64,000 nucleotides of DNA, from positions 434,001 to 498,000 of the forward strand of contig NZ_JAJQQP010000002.1 of NCBI RefSeq assembly GCF_028994805.1, written 5' to 3'. Shown here piece after piece: positions 33,533 to 43,332 of this stretch. A program made the translations under genes and the position numbers. This DNA is from Promicromonospora iranensis (lineage in GTDB: Bacteria; Actinomycetota; Actinomycetes; Actinomycetales; Cellulomonadaceae). Every line of letters begins with the position of its first letter. The stretch's first letter is position 1. The notes below the pieces were generated by a model. That model worked only from the letters and a program-made list of their open reading frames with translations. It was not told where the DNA came from and did not search any database.

Positions 33533-33538
33533 ACCGTA
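33533..33538 (-). promoter_or_regulatory. -10 box TACGGT before the methyltransferase-like gene
   Basis: TACGGT, six bases, ATG 33526. It decides against the longer in-frame start at 33583. Confidence 0.5.
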
Positions 33539-33656
33539 GCGACGCCCAGGAAACCCCGCCACATGTTTCCGGGAGGAAAACACTTCAGCAATTCACCCGC
33601 GCCGAATCGTTACGTGTCCGGTAAGCCTCTTTTGCTCGGAGTGTGAGCATGGCAAC

Positions 33657-34691
33657 ATGCGCAAGGTGCACCTGATCCGAGAGTTCGCACCTGACGCCTA
33701 CGAGTTCGCGCTGTCGTCCTGGTCGTGGATCGGGACCGGTGACAAGACCCCACGCTTCGCATCCTGCTTCGGCGACATGTTCCTCGAGTCCCCCGACGGC
33801 TGGTGGTTCCTCGACAGCGTGGAGGGCACGCTCGATCGCTGCTGGGACTCCATGGAGGAGATGTTCGCCGACCTCGAGGGCGCCGACGGGCGCGCCGAGT
33901 ACCTCCTCGAGGAGACCCTGAACGCCGCGCTCGGACAGGGCCTGCACCTGGACGAGGACGAGGTCTTCGCCTTCCTTCCGCCCCCGGCGGTCACGGGCAC
34001 CATGTCCGTCAGCTCCCTCGCGCCGCTGCGCTTCGCCATCGCGGCGAACCTCGCCGGCCGTATCCACGGCGAGCTGAACGGCGTACAGCCCGACGCCGGC
34101 GCGTCCGCCCTCTTCGCCGCCCAGCGGTACGCGGCCCAGCAGGCCGCCGCACAGGAAGCGACGGCACGACAGGCAGCAGCCCAGCAGACCGCGGCGCAGC
34201 AGGCCGTGGCCAGGCAGGCGGCGGCCCGACGGGCGGCAGCGCAGGAAGCGGCCGCACGGGTGCCGGCCCCACCCGTCGCGACGCCGCAGCGGGTCGCCGC
34301 GGCGCCCACGTTCGACGCGCCGAACCCCCGGACCGACCGGTGGCAGCCTGCCGCGCAGCAGGCGGGCTACGAGCCCCAGTACGCGGCGGGCTCGGAGCTG
34401 GACTACGCGCCCGGTCAGACCTCGGCCTACGACACGGGCGGCTACGCCCCGGCGCCGGCGGTGTACGCCGCGCCCGCCGCCGCGGGAGCCCATGCGACAG
34501 GAGCCCACGCGGCACCGGTCGCGGCCGGCGGCTACGACTACGTCGACACCGCGCACACCGCTGACTCCGGCCAGTTCAGCCAGTACATCGCCGACCAGTA
34601 CAACACCGGTCAGATCGCCGCCGTCGACCACGGCGCGTCCGCCCCGGCGCAGCCGCGGCTGCAGCAGGGCGGACGCTGGTCGTACGCCTGA
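33657..34691 (+). CDS. DUF1851 (Tdi1-like) domain protein with Ala/Gln-rich repeat and Tyr-rich tail
   Basis: A 344-residue protein. Residues about 30-110 (PRFASCFGDMFLESPDGWWFLDSVEGTLDRCWDSMEEMF ... EVFAFLPPPAVTG) resemble DUF1851, the domain of the T6SS immunity protein Tdi1 and relatives. Residues about 158-200 are a run of AAQQ/AARQ-type repeats likely to be helical. The rest is Pro/Ala/Tyr/Gln-rich and disordered. There is no signal peptide or membrane helix. No toxin gene is adjacent, so an immunity role is only a family hint. Confidence 0.6.
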   Translation: MRKVHLIREFAPDAYEFALSSWSWIGTGDKTPRFASCFGDMFLESPDGWWFLDSVEGTLDRCWDSMEEMFADLEGADGRAEYLLEETLNAALGQGLHLDEDEVFAFLPPPAVTGTMSVSSLAPLRFAIAANLAGRIHGELNGVQPDAGASALFAAQRYAAQQAAAQEATARQAAAQQTAAQQAVARQAAARRAAAQEAAARVPAPPVATPQRVAAAPTFDAPNPRTDRWQPAAQQAGYEPQYAAGSELDYAPGQTSAYDTGGYAPAPAVYAAPAAAGAHATGAHAAPVAAGGYDYVDTAHTADSGQFSQYIADQYNTGQIAAVDHGASAPAQPRLQQGGRWSYA

Positions 34692-34707
34692 CGCCGCACA
34701 GCCCGGG

Positions 34708-35607
34708 CTATTCCTCCAGGCCCACCACGGCGGCCAGGATCAGCACGGACCCGACGATCCCGGCCGGGCCGAGCCGCTCCCCCAGCACGACAGCGGCCGC
34801 GACCGCCGCCGTCACCGGCTCCAGCAGGGTCGCGACGACCGCGGCGCCGCTGCGCGTGGTGCGCAGGCCCGCGTAGAACAGCCCGTACGCCAGCGCCATC
34901 GTGAAGACCCCGAGATAGGCGAGGGTGCCGAGCGTCGTCGGGTCGCTCGTGACGAACGGTCCGCCGCCCGCCAGCGCCACGGGGACCAGGCCGACGGCGC
35001 CCGCCGTCGTCGCCACCGTCGTCAGGGCGAGCGGGTCCACGCCGTCCGACGCGAGCAGCGTGCCGCCGAGCGCCGTCGTCGCCGCGTAGACCGACCCCGA
35101 GGCGATCGCGAGCAGCAGACCCAGCACGGGTCGCGGGCCGACGGCGCTCGCGCCCGACGCCGCGCTCACCAGCACGAGGCCGGACAGCGCGGCGCCGACG
35201 ACCAGCGTCAGGCGGACGGTGCTCCGGGCCGCCGTCCGGCGTCGCGCGCGGACGAGGTCGACGACGGCGAGCAGGACCGGCGCCAGACCCAGGCTGACCA
35301 CCGTGGCGACCGTGACGCCGGCGGTGGCCACGGAGCCGAAGTACAGCGCCTGGTAGGCGCCGGTCCCCAGGCCGACGACCGCGGCGCGGACCGGATGGGC
35401 CTGCACGAGCGCCACGAGCCGAGGGCCCCTGCGCAGGACGAACGAGGCTGCGACCAGCACGACCGCCGCGACGAGCATGCGGTAGGCGCTGACCGTGAGG
35501 ACGGACATCGACGAGTGGTCGCGGAGGATCTCGAGGGCGAGGCCGCCGGTGCCCCAGAGGATTCCGGCGAGGCTGACGAAGAGCAGCCCGAGACGAGTGG
35601 ATGACAT
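34708..35607 (-). CDS. EamA/DMT family transporter
   Basis: A 299-residue drug/metabolite transporter with ten hydrophobic segments and two EamA repeats (first begins LGLLFVSLAGILWGTGGLALE, second LGLLLAIASGSVYAATTALGG). The Glu-Pro of the second repeat is seen in ATLLEPVTAAVAAAVVLGERLG. Substrates for this family range from amino acids to purines and cannot be assigned. ATG 35607 (MSSTRLG) with a GGGAGC site is preferred over the longer 5' extension. Confidence 0.9.
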   Translation of the reverse strand: MSSTRLGLLFVSLAGILWGTGGLALEILRDHSSMSVLTVSAYRMLVAAVVLVAASFVLRRGPRLVALVQAHPVRAAVVGLGTGAYQALYFGSVATAGVTVATVVSLGLAPVLLAVVDLVRARRRTAARSTVRLTLVVGAALSGLVLVSAASGASAVGPRPVLGLLLAIASGSVYAATTALGGTLLASDGVDPLALTTVATTAGAVGLVPVALAGGGPFVTSDPTTLGTLAYLGVFTMALAYGLFYAGLRTTRSGAAVVATLLEPVTAAVAAAVVLGERLGPAGIVGSVLILAAVVGLEE

Positions 35608-35813
35608 GTGTGCTCCCGGCCGGTCCCGAAGGCTCCGGCCCGTTCCGAGGGACGGGGAATCGTCGTGGAGCACGCCCCGGCGCCGGCCCGCGGAGGCCGG
35701 TCGTGGTGCCGCTCCGGTCAGACGACCGGGGGCGGCAGGACGGAACGAAGGGGAGTCACGCTCGGGATGCTAGCAGCGCCCCTCGGGGCGGCGAGCGGTA
35801 CTCGCTCGGCAGC

Positions 35814-35881
35814 CCTCTTCGAGGTCTACGTTTCTCCGCTCTGAATCGGTTCAGAGCGGAGAAACTTAGACCTCGAAGAGG
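35814..35881. repeat. Long-hairpin repeat, copy 1 (also a likely terminator)
   Basis: Arms 35814-35845 and 35850-35881 pair at 31 of 32 positions around a TCGG tetraloop. The arm sequence TTCGAGGTCTA(a/c)GTTTCTCCG recurs at 39455-39518. It lies just past the 3' end of the oxidase gene (minus) and upstream of the EamA gene. It is the only clear content of the 309-base spacer 35608-35916. Confidence 0.85.
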
Positions 35882-35916
35882 CGGCGGCCGACAGGGCGGG
35901 GACGGCGGGCGCCGCG

Positions 35917-36597
35917 TCAGCCCTCGCCGAGCGTCGTCACGCGGCGGAGCACGTGCTCCGGCACCGGGTCGGACACGTAGTCCTCCGTCACGGGTGCCGA
36001 CGCGACCCGACGTACGGGCACGTGCCCGGCCCAGCCGGTGAGCTCCAGGTCGCCCGGCTCCAGCGAGGCGCCGCCCGCGCGCTGCTTCATCGAGGCCTCG
36101 GCCAGCGGCAGCGCGATCACGGCGGTCGCCGCGAGCTCCTTGCGCGTCGCGGGAGGCAGGGTCGCGGCCCGCCCGGGCGTCATGTGGTCGACGACGAGGT
36201 CGAGCGCCCGCCGCCGCTCGTCCAGGTCCGTGACCCGGCGCGGCCGCCCGATCACCACCGCCGACCGGTAGTTCATCGAGTGGTGGAAGCCGGTCCGCGC
36301 CAGGACCAGGCCGTCCAGCTCCGTCACGGTGACACAGACGTCCTGCTCCAGCGCCGGCGCGAGCCAGCCCGCGGCGACCGAACCGTGCAGGTACAGCGTG
36401 CCGCCGGCGTCGGGCCCGGACTCGTCCACGGCGAAGGCGGTGGGCAGCACCACCGGGTGCGCTCCCGCGACCACACCCAGGTGCGCCACGAGCGCGTCGG
36501 AGAGCAGCGCCATGAGCCGACGCCGGTCCTCGACCTGCCGGTTCCGGCCGCGGGTCGGGGTGGTGCGGGGGGTCGGTGAGAGATCCTGCGTCGTCAT
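35917..36597 (-). CDS. Pyridoxamine 5'-phosphate oxidase-family FMN-binding protein
   Basis: A 226-residue split-barrel flavoprotein of the pyridoxamine 5'-phosphate oxidase-related type. VVLPTAFAVDESGPDAGGTLYLHGSVAAGWLAPAL and VCVTVTELDGLVLARTGFHHSMNYRSAVVIGRPRRV are the FMN-binding strands. The divergent gene encodes a MocR regulator, and MocR regulators often control vitamin B6 genes, so a B6-linked job is plausible. ATG 36597 was chosen over the longer start at 36663. CAGGCT six bases upstream is a weak -10 candidate. Confidence 0.82.
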   Translation of the reverse strand: MTTQDLSPTPRTTPTRGRNRQVEDRRRLMALLSDALVAHLGVVAGAHPVVLPTAFAVDESGPDAGGTLYLHGSVAAGWLAPALEQDVCVTVTELDGLVLARTGFHHSMNYRSAVVIGRPRRVTDLDERRRALDLVVDHMTPGRAATLPPATRKELAATAVIALPLAEASMKQRAGGASLEPGDLELTGWAGHVPVRRVASAPVTEDYVSDPVPEHVLRRVTTLGEG

Positions 36598-36615
36598 GCC
36601 GCTAGCCTGGCGCGG

Positions 36616-36665
36616 AAGTGGCCGGTGGACACGGGCCAGTTCACCCCGATTCAAACAGGCCACTT
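36616..36665. promoter_or_regulatory. Candidate MocR operator between oxidase and regulator genes
   Basis: Inverted 8-bp repeat AAGTGGCC (36616-36623) / GGCCACTT (36658-36665) spaced by 34 bases in the divergent promoter region. An extra GGGCCA lies in between. Widely spaced repeats are usual for dimeric MocR regulators. Confidence 0.4.
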
Positions 36666-36701
36666 GCTCGCCTCGGCGATCACCCCACCCGAGAGAGGCT
36701 C

Positions 36702-38030
36702 ATGCTCCCCGTACGTCTCGACCGTGCCCGCCCCACACCGCTTCCCGCACAGCTCGCGGCCGCCGTCCGCGGGCTCGTGACCGACGGCACGCTCACGACG
36801 GGCGACCGCCTGCCCTCGAGCCGCGCCCTGGCGGCCGACCTGGGTGTGGCGCGCGCCGTCGTCGAGCAGGCGTACGACCAGCTCCTGGCCGAGGCCTGGG
36901 TCGAGACGCGCCGGGGTGCGGGCACCTTCGTGGCGTCCGGCGAGACCCTTCCCACGACCGCTCCCCCACCCCGGCCCGCGACGCGCGAGCCGGGGTACGT
37001 CCGCCTCGACGCGGGCACCCCGTGGATCGACCCGCGCCACCTCGCCGGGTGGCGGCGGGCCTGGCGCGAGGTCTCGATCGCGGTCCCGCCGCGCGGCTAC
37101 CCCGACCCACGCGGGCTCCCCGACCTGCGCGAGGCCCTCGCCGAACGGCTCGCCCGCACCCGCGGCCTGACCGTGGGGCCCGACGAGATCCTGGTCACCG
37201 CCGGCACGACGGACGGCCTGCGACAGCTCCTGGGTGCGCTGGGCCCCGGGGACGTCCTCGTCGAGGACCCCGGCTACCGCGCGGCCGTCGAGACTGTCCG
37301 GGCGGCGGGACGCACCGTCGTCGACCATCCCGCGCTCCTGCCCGTCACGGACCTGGCAGGCTGCGCCGCCGCGTACGTCACGCCCGCCCACCAGCACCCG
37401 CTGGGCCGGGTCATGCCCGCGGCCGACCGGCTCTCGCTGCTGGCGGCGGCCCGGGACGCGGACGCCGTCGTGGTCGAGGACGACTACGACTCCGAGTTCC
37501 GGTACGACGTCGCTCCCGTGCCCGCCCTCGCGGCGCTCGACCGGTCGCGGGTCGCCTACCTGGGCACCGCCTCGAAGTCGGTGTGCCCGAGCCTGCGGCT
37601 GGGCTGGCTGGTCGCGCCTCCGGCGCTCCACGAGCACATCGTCCGACGCCGCACGGTCATGCACGACACGCCGTCGTGGCCCGGCCAGCACGCCCTGCTG
37701 ACCCTGCTGCGTGACGGCTGGGTCGACAAGGTGGTGCGCACCGCCCGGCGCGTCTACGCGGACCGCGCACCACGGGTGGCGGCAGCCCTGGCGCCGCACG
37801 CCCAGCCGGCAGGGCCGCTCGCCGGGATGTACTCGACGTGGCTCACCGACCCCGCGCCGGCCGAACGGGCACGCGCCGCCGGGCACGCCGCCGGCTTCGA
37901 CGTGCCGCTCCTTGCCGACTACTGCCGCAGAGCGGACCGGACCGGCCTCGTCGTGGGCTTCGGCGGGGTAACCGACGCCGAGCTCGCCCGCGCGCTCGAT
38001 GCGATCGTCGGCGGCCTGGCCGAGGGCTGA
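36702..38030 (+). CDS. MocR/PdxR-type GntR regulator with aminotransferase domain
   Basis: A 442-residue MocR regulator: winged helix-turn-helix (about 10-78, GLVTDGTLTTGDRLPSSRALAADLGVARAVVEQAYDQL), linker, and a fold-type I aminotransferase domain. The PLP lysine is K292 in GTASKSVCPSLRLGW, with VVVEDDYDSEFRYD upstream. It probably senses PLP or a derivative and regulates the divergent PNPOx-family gene, as PdxR does in other actinobacteria; this is inference. ATG 36702 has a GAGAGAGG site. Confidence 0.88.
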   Translation: MLPVRLDRARPTPLPAQLAAAVRGLVTDGTLTTGDRLPSSRALAADLGVARAVVEQAYDQLLAEAWVETRRGAGTFVASGETLPTTAPPPRPATREPGYVRLDAGTPWIDPRHLAGWRRAWREVSIAVPPRGYPDPRGLPDLREALAERLARTRGLTVGPDEILVTAGTTDGLRQLLGALGPGDVLVEDPGYRAAVETVRAAGRTVVDHPALLPVTDLAGCAAAYVTPAHQHPLGRVMPAADRLSLLAAARDADAVVVEDDYDSEFRYDVAPVPALAALDRSRVAYLGTASKSVCPSLRLGWLVAPPALHEHIVRRRTVMHDTPSWPGQHALLTLLRDGWVDKVVRTARRVYADRAPRVAAALAPHAQPAGPLAGMYSTWLTDPAPAERARAAGHAAGFDVPLLADYCRRADRTGLVVGFGGVTDAELARALDAIVGGLAEG

Positions 38031-38126
38031 TCCGACGAGCCCGGCGGCGGTTCCCCCGGCCCGCACACCGGGCGCCGCGTGTACGGCAACGTGTCCGGCG
38101 TGTCGGAAACCGGTTGCTCTGACCTC

Positions 38127-38155
38127 TTTTCACCCGGCCATGTGAGCGCTAACAT
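38127..38155 (+). promoter_or_regulatory. GH43 promoter with LacI-type operator
   Basis: The palindrome TGTGAGCGCTAACA (38141-38154) matches LacI-family operators with a central AGCGCT. TTTTCA (38127-38132), 17 bases, then TAACAT (38150-38155) form a plausible promoter, so a bound repressor would cover the -10. Confidence 0.65.
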
Positions 38156-38210
38156 CACGGTGCCGGGCAGAGCCGCCCGCCCCTGCCGCAACGACGCCAA
38201 GGAGCCCGCC

Positions 38211-39437
38211 ATGCGCACGCCACGCCGTCACGAGCACACCCCACCCGCTGGGCCAGGAGCCACCGAGCCCCGAGCACCCCACCGACCACGCGCAGCGCGG
38301 CGGGCGCGGGGCGGCGCGCTCTTCGCGAGTGCGCTCGTCCTGGTCACCGCAGCGACCGGTCTGTCCGCACAGGCCGTGCCGGCCCTGCCGGTCACGGCTC
38401 TGCCCGAGAGCGCGCGGCACGAGGCCGCACCGCCCGAGACGGCACAGCAGGTGGCCGACCAGTCCGAGATCGGGCGGGCCACCACCACGGCGGTCCAGGA
38501 CCAGGCTCAGGCAGCGGACCTCACGAACCCGATCCGGTCCAACGGCGCCGACCCGTGGCTCGAGTACTGGGACGGGTACTACTACCTGTCCACCACCACG
38601 TGGGACTCCACGGTGATCATGCGTCGTGCCACCACGCTCGCCGGCCTGAAGACCGCCCCGGACACGGTGGTCTGGAACGACGCCGGGGTCGCCAACCGGT
38701 GCTGCTCCCACTGGGCGCCCGAGTTCCACCGCATCGGCGGCACCTGGTACCTCATGTACACGTCGGGCAACAGCCAGACCAACCTGGACGGACAGAAGCT
38801 GCGCGTCCTGCGCTCCACCGGCCCCACCCCGATGGGCCCGTACGAGTTCATGGGCACGCCGCTGCCGAACCAGTGGAACATCGACGGCACCTACCTCGAG
38901 CACGACGGGCGCCTGTACCTCGTCTGGTCGGAGTGGAACGGGCCGAACCAGACGGTCCGGATCGCGCGCATGTCGAACCCCTGGACGGTCGCCACGAACG
39001 GCTACACGATCGCCCAGCCGAGCCACGCCTGGGAGACCATCGGCAGCCGGGTCAACGAGGCGCCGGCCGTGCTGCAGCGAAATGGCCGCACGTTCATGAC
39101 CTACTCGGCCTCCAGCTGCAACACGCCCGACTACAAGCTGGGGCTCCTCACGCTGACCGGCAGCGACCCGCTGCGGGCCGCCTCGTGGACCAAGAGCTCC
39201 CAGCCCGTGCTCCAGCGGGGCAACGGTGTGTACGGGCCGGGCCACAACGGGTTCTTCACGTCACCGGACGGTACCGAGGACTGGCTCGTCTACCACGGCA
39301 ACACGACCGCGAGCCAGGGCTGCGGCAACACGCGCCAGACCCGCGTGCAGCGCATCACCTGGAACAGCGACGGCACACCGCGCTTCGGCACCCCGGTGCC
39401 GAGCGGCCAGGTGATGACACCGCCGTCGGGCGAGTAG
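38211..39437 (+). CDS. Secreted GH43 exo-alpha-L-arabinofuranosidase (GH43_26-like)
   Basis: A 408-residue extracellular enzyme removing arabinofuranosyl units from arabinan. A long N-terminal leader with a basic stretch and hydrophobic core (GALFASALVLVTAATGLSAQA, 35-55) ends near residue 55. The five-blade propeller begins NPIRSNGADPWLEYWDGYYYLSTT. The general base is D114 (NGADPW), the pKa modulator D225 (NIDGTY) and the acid E283 (VNEAP). It is most like Streptomyces Araf43A. No carbohydrate-binding module follows. ATG 38211 has an AAGGAG site. Confidence 0.9.
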   Translation: MRTPRRHEHTPPAGPGATEPRAPHRPRAARRARGGALFASALVLVTAATGLSAQAVPALPVTALPESARHEAAPPETAQQVADQSEIGRATTTAVQDQAQAADLTNPIRSNGADPWLEYWDGYYYLSTTTWDSTVIMRRATTLAGLKTAPDTVVWNDAGVANRCCSHWAPEFHRIGGTWYLMYTSGNSQTNLDGQKLRVLRSTGPTPMGPYEFMGTPLPNQWNIDGTYLEHDGRLYLVWSEWNGPNQTVRIARMSNPWTVATNGYTIAQPSHAWETIGSRVNEAPAVLQRNGRTFMTYSASSCNTPDYKLGLLTLTGSDPLRAASWTKSSQPVLQRGNGVYGPGHNGFFTSPDGTEDWLVYHGNTTASQGCGNTRQTRVQRITWNSDGTPRFGTPVPSGQVMTPPSGE

Positions 39438-39454
39438 CCCGCCCCGCGGCCTCC

Positions 39455-39518
39455 CCTTCGAGGTCTAAGTTTCTCCGCGCTGAAACGTCTCAGAACGGAG
39501 AAACTTAGGCCTCGAAGG
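39455..39518. repeat. Long-hairpin repeat, copy 2 (also a likely terminator)
   Basis: Arms 39455-39477 and 39496-39518 pair over 23 positions with one G-T. A small inner stem CTGA/TCAG lies inside. It shares the TTCGAGGTCTAAGTTTCTCCG arm with the copy at 35814-35881. It sits between the convergent GH43 and ABC genes. Confidence 0.85.
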
Positions 39519-39564
39519 AGAGGGCCGACGCCGAGAGCGAGCTCAGCCGCACCGGCCGGAGCGG

Positions 39565-41427
39565 TCAGACCAGCGAGTCCTGCCAGGCCTCGTGCAGGCG
39601 CGCGTACTGCCCGTCCCCGGCGATGAGCTCGGCAGGCGTGCCGTCCTCGACGATCCGCCCGTGCTCCATCACCAGCACCCGGTCGGCGATCGCCACCGTG
39701 GACAGGCGGTGGGCGATGATGATCGCCGTCCGGTCCGCGAGCAGCGTCTGCAGCCCGCGCTGCACGAGCCGCTCACCGGGCATGTCGAGGGAGGACGTCG
39801 CCTCGTCGAGGACGAGCACCGCCGGGTCGGCCAGGAACGCCCGCGCGAACGAGAGCAGCTGTCGCTGCCCGGCCGACACGCGTCCGCCGCGCTTGTTGAC
39901 GTCGGTGTCGTACCCGTCGGGCATGTCGAGCACGAACTCGTGCGCCCCGACCGCGCGGGCCGCCGCCTCGATCTCCTCCTGGGTGGCGTCCGGCCGGCCG
40001 AGCGCGATGTTCTCGCGCACGGACCCGCTGAACAGGTACGCCTCCTGGGTCACCATGACGACGGCACGGCGCAGGTCGGTCGACGCCAGGTCGCGCACGT
40101 CGACGCCGTCCAGGCGTACCGCGCCCTCCGACGCGTCGTAGAACCGGGTCACCAGCTTGGCCACCGTCGACTTGCCGGCGCCCGTGGTGCCGACGACGGC
40201 CACGGTCTGCCCGGCGGGGATGGTGAGGTCCAGGTCGGGGAGCACCACGGGTCCGTCCCCGTACCGGAACCGCACGTGGTCGAGCCGCAGCTCGCCCCGG
40301 GCCCGGCCGCCGTCGCCCAGGGGCAGGGACGTCGGGCGGGCGGGCTCCGTGACCGTCGGCTCCTCGGAGAGCAGGCCCGACACCTTCTCCAGGGCCGCGG
40401 TGGCCGACTGGAAGGAGTTGTAGAACATGCCGAGCTGCTGCACCGGCTGGAAGAACCGCTTGCAGTAGAGCAGCACGGCGGCGAGGACACCCACGGCCAT
40501 CGTGCCGTCCAGGACGCGCCAGCCGCCGACCGCCAGCGCGGCGACCACGGTCATGTTGCCGATGAGGATGAGTCCCGGCTGGAACCGGCCGTTGACGCCG
40601 AAGATCTGCAGGTTGGCGTCGCGGTAGTCCTCGCCGAGCTTGCGGTAGTCGGCCTCGGTGGTCGGCTCACGGCGGAACGCCTGCACGGCGCGCATGCCGG
40701 TCATGGTCTCGACGAACTTCACGATGAGCCGGGCCGACGCCGTCCGCTGCTCCCGGTAGAACACCTGCGACATGCGCTGGAACCAGCGCGTGAGCAGCCA
40801 CGCCGGGATGAACGCGACGGCGAGCACCAGGCCGGACCGCCAGTCGATGAGCAGCAGGCTCACGAACGTGAACACCATGAGCAGCAGGGACGAGACGACG
40901 CCGGTCAGGCCGCCGTCGAGCAGCTCGCGCAGCGCCTCCAGGTCGGAGGTCTGCCGGGAGATGATCCGGCCCGAGGTGTAGGACTCGTGGAACTCCAGCG
41001 ACAGCCGCTGGGTCTGGCGGAACACGCGGCGGCGCAGGTCCAGCAGCACCGCCTGGGCGATGCGGGCGGCGGCCCGCACGTAGGCACCGGCGGCGACCCC
41101 GCCGAGCACGGCGGCCGCGAGGTACCCGGCGCCGCTCAGGACCAGGGGCGTGACCGACCCGTCCTGCAGGGCCGGCACCGCCCGGTCGATGGCGACGGAC
41201 ACGAGCCACGGCCCGGCGACCTGTCCGAGGGTGGACGCGACCACCAGCACGGCGGCCCACGCCAGGGCCTTCTTGTGCGGGCGCAGCAGGTCGCCCAGCA
41301 GGCGCATCGACCGGCGGCGGACGCTGCGCGAGGCCTCCTTGCCGAGGCTCGTCTCGTCGTCCGCCGCGGCGTCGGTGGGCCGACGGCGGCCGGCGGGCCC
41401 GGTGGTGGGCCGGGTGGTTGCCGTCAT
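39565..41427 (-). CDS. ABC exporter half-transporter, canonical ATPase site
   Basis: A 620-residue type IV ABC exporter with six membrane helices (about 55-330) and one ATPase domain. Walker A is [10 protein letters not shown], the signature VSAGQRQ and Walker B plus catalytic Glu [12 protein letters not shown]. The switch His is in [16 protein letters not shown]. The start overlaps the stop of the partner gene (ATGA). The pair probably forms a heterodimeric multidrug or lipid exporter. Confidence 0.93.
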   Translation of the reverse strand: MTATTRPTTGPAGRRRPTDAAADDETSLGKEASRSVRRRSMRLLGDLLRPHKKALAWAAVLVVASTLGQVAGPWLVSVAIDRAVPALQDGSVTPLVLSGAGYLAAAVLGGVAAGAYVRAAARIAQAVLLDLRRRVFRQTQRLSLEFHESYTSGRIISRQTSDLEALRELLDGGLTGVVSSLLLMVFTFVSLLLIDWRSGLVLAVAFIPAWLLTRWFQRMSQVFYREQRTASARLIVKFVETMTGMRAVQAFRREPTTEADYRKLGEDYRDANLQIFGVNGRFQPGLILIGNMTVVAALAVGGWRVLDGTMAVGVLAAVLLYCKRFFQPVQQLGMFYNSFQSATAALEKVSGLLSEEPTVTEPARPTSLPLGDGGRARGELRLDHVRFRYGDGPVVLPDLDLTIPAGQTVAVVGTTGAGKSTVAKLVTRFYDASEGAVRLDGVDVRDLASTDLRRAVVMVTQEAYLFSGSVRENIALGRPDATQEEIEAAARAVGAHEFVLDMPDGYDTDVNKRGGRVSAGQRQLLSFARAFLADPAVLVLDEATSSLDMPGERLVQRGLQTLLADRTAIIIAHRLSTVAIADRVLVMEHGRIVEDGTPAELIAGDGQYARLHEAWQDSLV

Positions 41428-43319
41428 GAGAGCGCCCCCTCGTTCTGGTCGTCGCGCTGGTCCGGACCGTGGTCGTGCTCGTGCGCCTCGTAGTCGTCCT
41501 CGAGGCTCGAGATGATGTATCGGTAGTGCGGGTCGCTCGCGAGCAGGTCGTGGTGGGTCCCGACGGCGGTGATCCGGCCGCCCTGGAGCACGGCCACCCG
41601 GTCGGCGAGGGCGACCGTGGACGGCCGGTGCGCGATGACGAGGGTCGTCGTGGCCACGAGCACGTCCCGCAGGCGGGCCGTGACCGCCTCCTCCGTGGTG
41701 ACGTCGAGCGCGGAGAGCGGGTCGTCGAGCACGAGGACCCGGGGCCGGGCGGCGATGGCACGGGCCAGCGCGAGGCGCTGCCGCTGCCCGCCGGACAGCG
41801 ACATCCCCTCCTCGCCGATGCGGGTGTCGGCGCCGTCGGGCAGGTCGGCGACGAACTGCGCCTGCGCGACCTCCAGGGCCTGGGTCAGGAGCGCCTCGCG
41901 CTCGGCCGCCGGGAGGGTGTCCGAGACACCGAGCAGCACGTTGTCGCGCACGGAGGCGGAGAACAGCGTCGGGTCCTCGAAGGCGACGGCGACACGCTCG
42001 CGCACCTGGGCGCGTGTCATGTCACGGACGTCGACGCCGTCGACCTCGACCACGCCGTCGGTCACGTCGAAGAGCCGGGGCGGGAGCATGGCGAGCGTCG
42101 ACTTGCCGGAGCCGGTCAGGCCCACCAGCGCGGTGGTGGTGCCGGGCGGCAGCTCCAGGTCGACGTGGTCGAGCACGGGGCGGGCGGCGTCGTCGTACCG
42201 GAAGGTGACGTCGCGGAAGGCGACGTGCCCTCCGGCATGCGCGGCCTGCCCCAGGGTGACCGCCGGGACGTCGGCGGGTGCCGCCGGGTCGGTCAACGGG
42301 TTGACGGTGTCCATGACCTCGAAGAACCGGTCGACGGCGGTGCGCGCGTTCAGGGTCATCGAGAGCGTCATGCCCAGGTCGACGACCGGGCCGTTGATGA
42401 CCTGGGCGGTGGCGAAGAACGCGACGAGGGTGCCGAGCGTCATGTCGCCGGACGCGACCAGGTAGGTCCCCACGACCAGCGCGATCCCCTGGGTCACCTC
42501 GGGGATGACACGCAGGGCGGTGGTCAGGCCGGCGTCGGTGGTGGCCTTGCGGATCTCGGTCTCGCGCAGCCCTTCGGCCTGGTCGGTGAACTGGTCCAGC
42601 GCGGCCGGGCCGCGGCCGAACGCCTTGAGCACGCGGATACCGTGCACCGACTCCTCGACCGTGGTGGCGAGGTCGCCCGACTGGTCCTGGGACAGCCGCG
42701 AGATCCTGCGGTACTTGCTGGAGAACCGGAACGCCAGGATCGTCACCGGGATCGACCCGCACAGGAAGATGATGCCGAGCCAGCCGCCCGTGGCGACGAG
42801 CAGGCCGACGCCCACGACGATGGTCACGAAGCTGACCACGAGCTGCAGGACACCGAACACGAGCCAGCGGCGCAGCAGGCCGAGGTCGCCCATGATGCGG
42901 CTCAGCAGCTGCCCGCCGGGCCAGCGGTCGTGGAAGGCCACGGGCAGGTCCTGGAGGTGCCGGAACAGGGCCATGCGCATGCCGGCCTCGACCCGCGTAC
43001 CGGGGAACATCACGAGGGTGCGGCGCAGCAGGATGAGCCCTGCCTCCCCGGCACCGAGCACGGCGACGAGCACGACGGACCAGATCAGGCCCGACCAGTC
43101 GTGCTCGCGGACGCCCTCGGTGAGCGGGCCGTCGGTGACCCACCGCAGCACGGCAGGGATGGAGAGCGCCATGAGGCTGGCGCCGAGCGACGCGACCAGC
43201 CCGCCGACCAGGCGGGGCAGGGCGGTGCGGACGTAGGGGTGGAGGCGACGGATCGAGGCGAGAGTGCTGCGCTCGGACGAAGGATCAGATCGATTCGAAC
43301 TGTCGGCTGTTGGAGGCAT
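41424..43319 (-). CDS. ABC exporter half-transporter, degenerate ATPase site
   Basis: A 631-residue partner of the downstream ABC gene with the same six-helix plus ATPase layout. Walker A is [10 protein letters not shown] and the signature is LSGGQRQR. Walker B reads [12 protein letters not shown], with Asp in place of the catalytic Glu. That is the hallmark of the degenerate site in heterodimeric exporters such as TM287/288. ATG 43319 (MPPTADSS) is chosen because GATAAT lies seven bases upstream. An earlier ATG at 43328 overlaps the box. Confidence 0.93.
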   Translation of the reverse strand: MPPTADSSNRSDPSSERSTLASIRRLHPYVRTALPRLVGGLVASLGASLMALSIPAVLRWVTDGPLTEGVREHDWSGLIWSVVLVAVLGAGEAGLILLRRTLVMFPGTRVEAGMRMALFRHLQDLPVAFHDRWPGGQLLSRIMGDLGLLRRWLVFGVLQLVVSFVTIVVGVGLLVATGGWLGIIFLCGSIPVTILAFRFSSKYRRISRLSQDQSGDLATTVEESVHGIRVLKAFGRGPAALDQFTDQAEGLRETEIRKATTDAGLTTALRVIPEVTQGIALVVGTYLVASGDMTLGTLVAFFATAQVINGPVVDLGMTLSMTLNARTAVDRFFEVMDTVNPLTDPAAPADVPAVTLGQAAHAGGHVAFRDVTFRYDDAARPVLDHVDLELPPGTTTALVGLTGSGKSTLAMLPPRLFDVTDGVVEVDGVDVRDMTRAQVRERVAVAFEDPTLFSASVRDNVLLGVSDTLPAAEREALLTQALEVAQAQFVADLPDGADTRIGEEGMSLSGGQRQRLALARAIAARPRVLVLDDPLSALDVTTEEAVTARLRDVLVATTTLVIAHRPSTVALADRVAVLQGGRITAVGTHHDLLASDPHYRYIISSLEDDYEAHEHDHGPDQRDDQNEGALS

Positions 43320-43326
43320 CGAGGCC

Positions 43327-43332
43327 ATTATC
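43327..43332 (-). promoter_or_regulatory. -10 box GATAAT before the ABC exporter operon
   Basis: GATAAT, seven bases, ATG 43319. It overlaps the alternative ATG 43328, which it therefore rules out. Confidence 0.5.
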
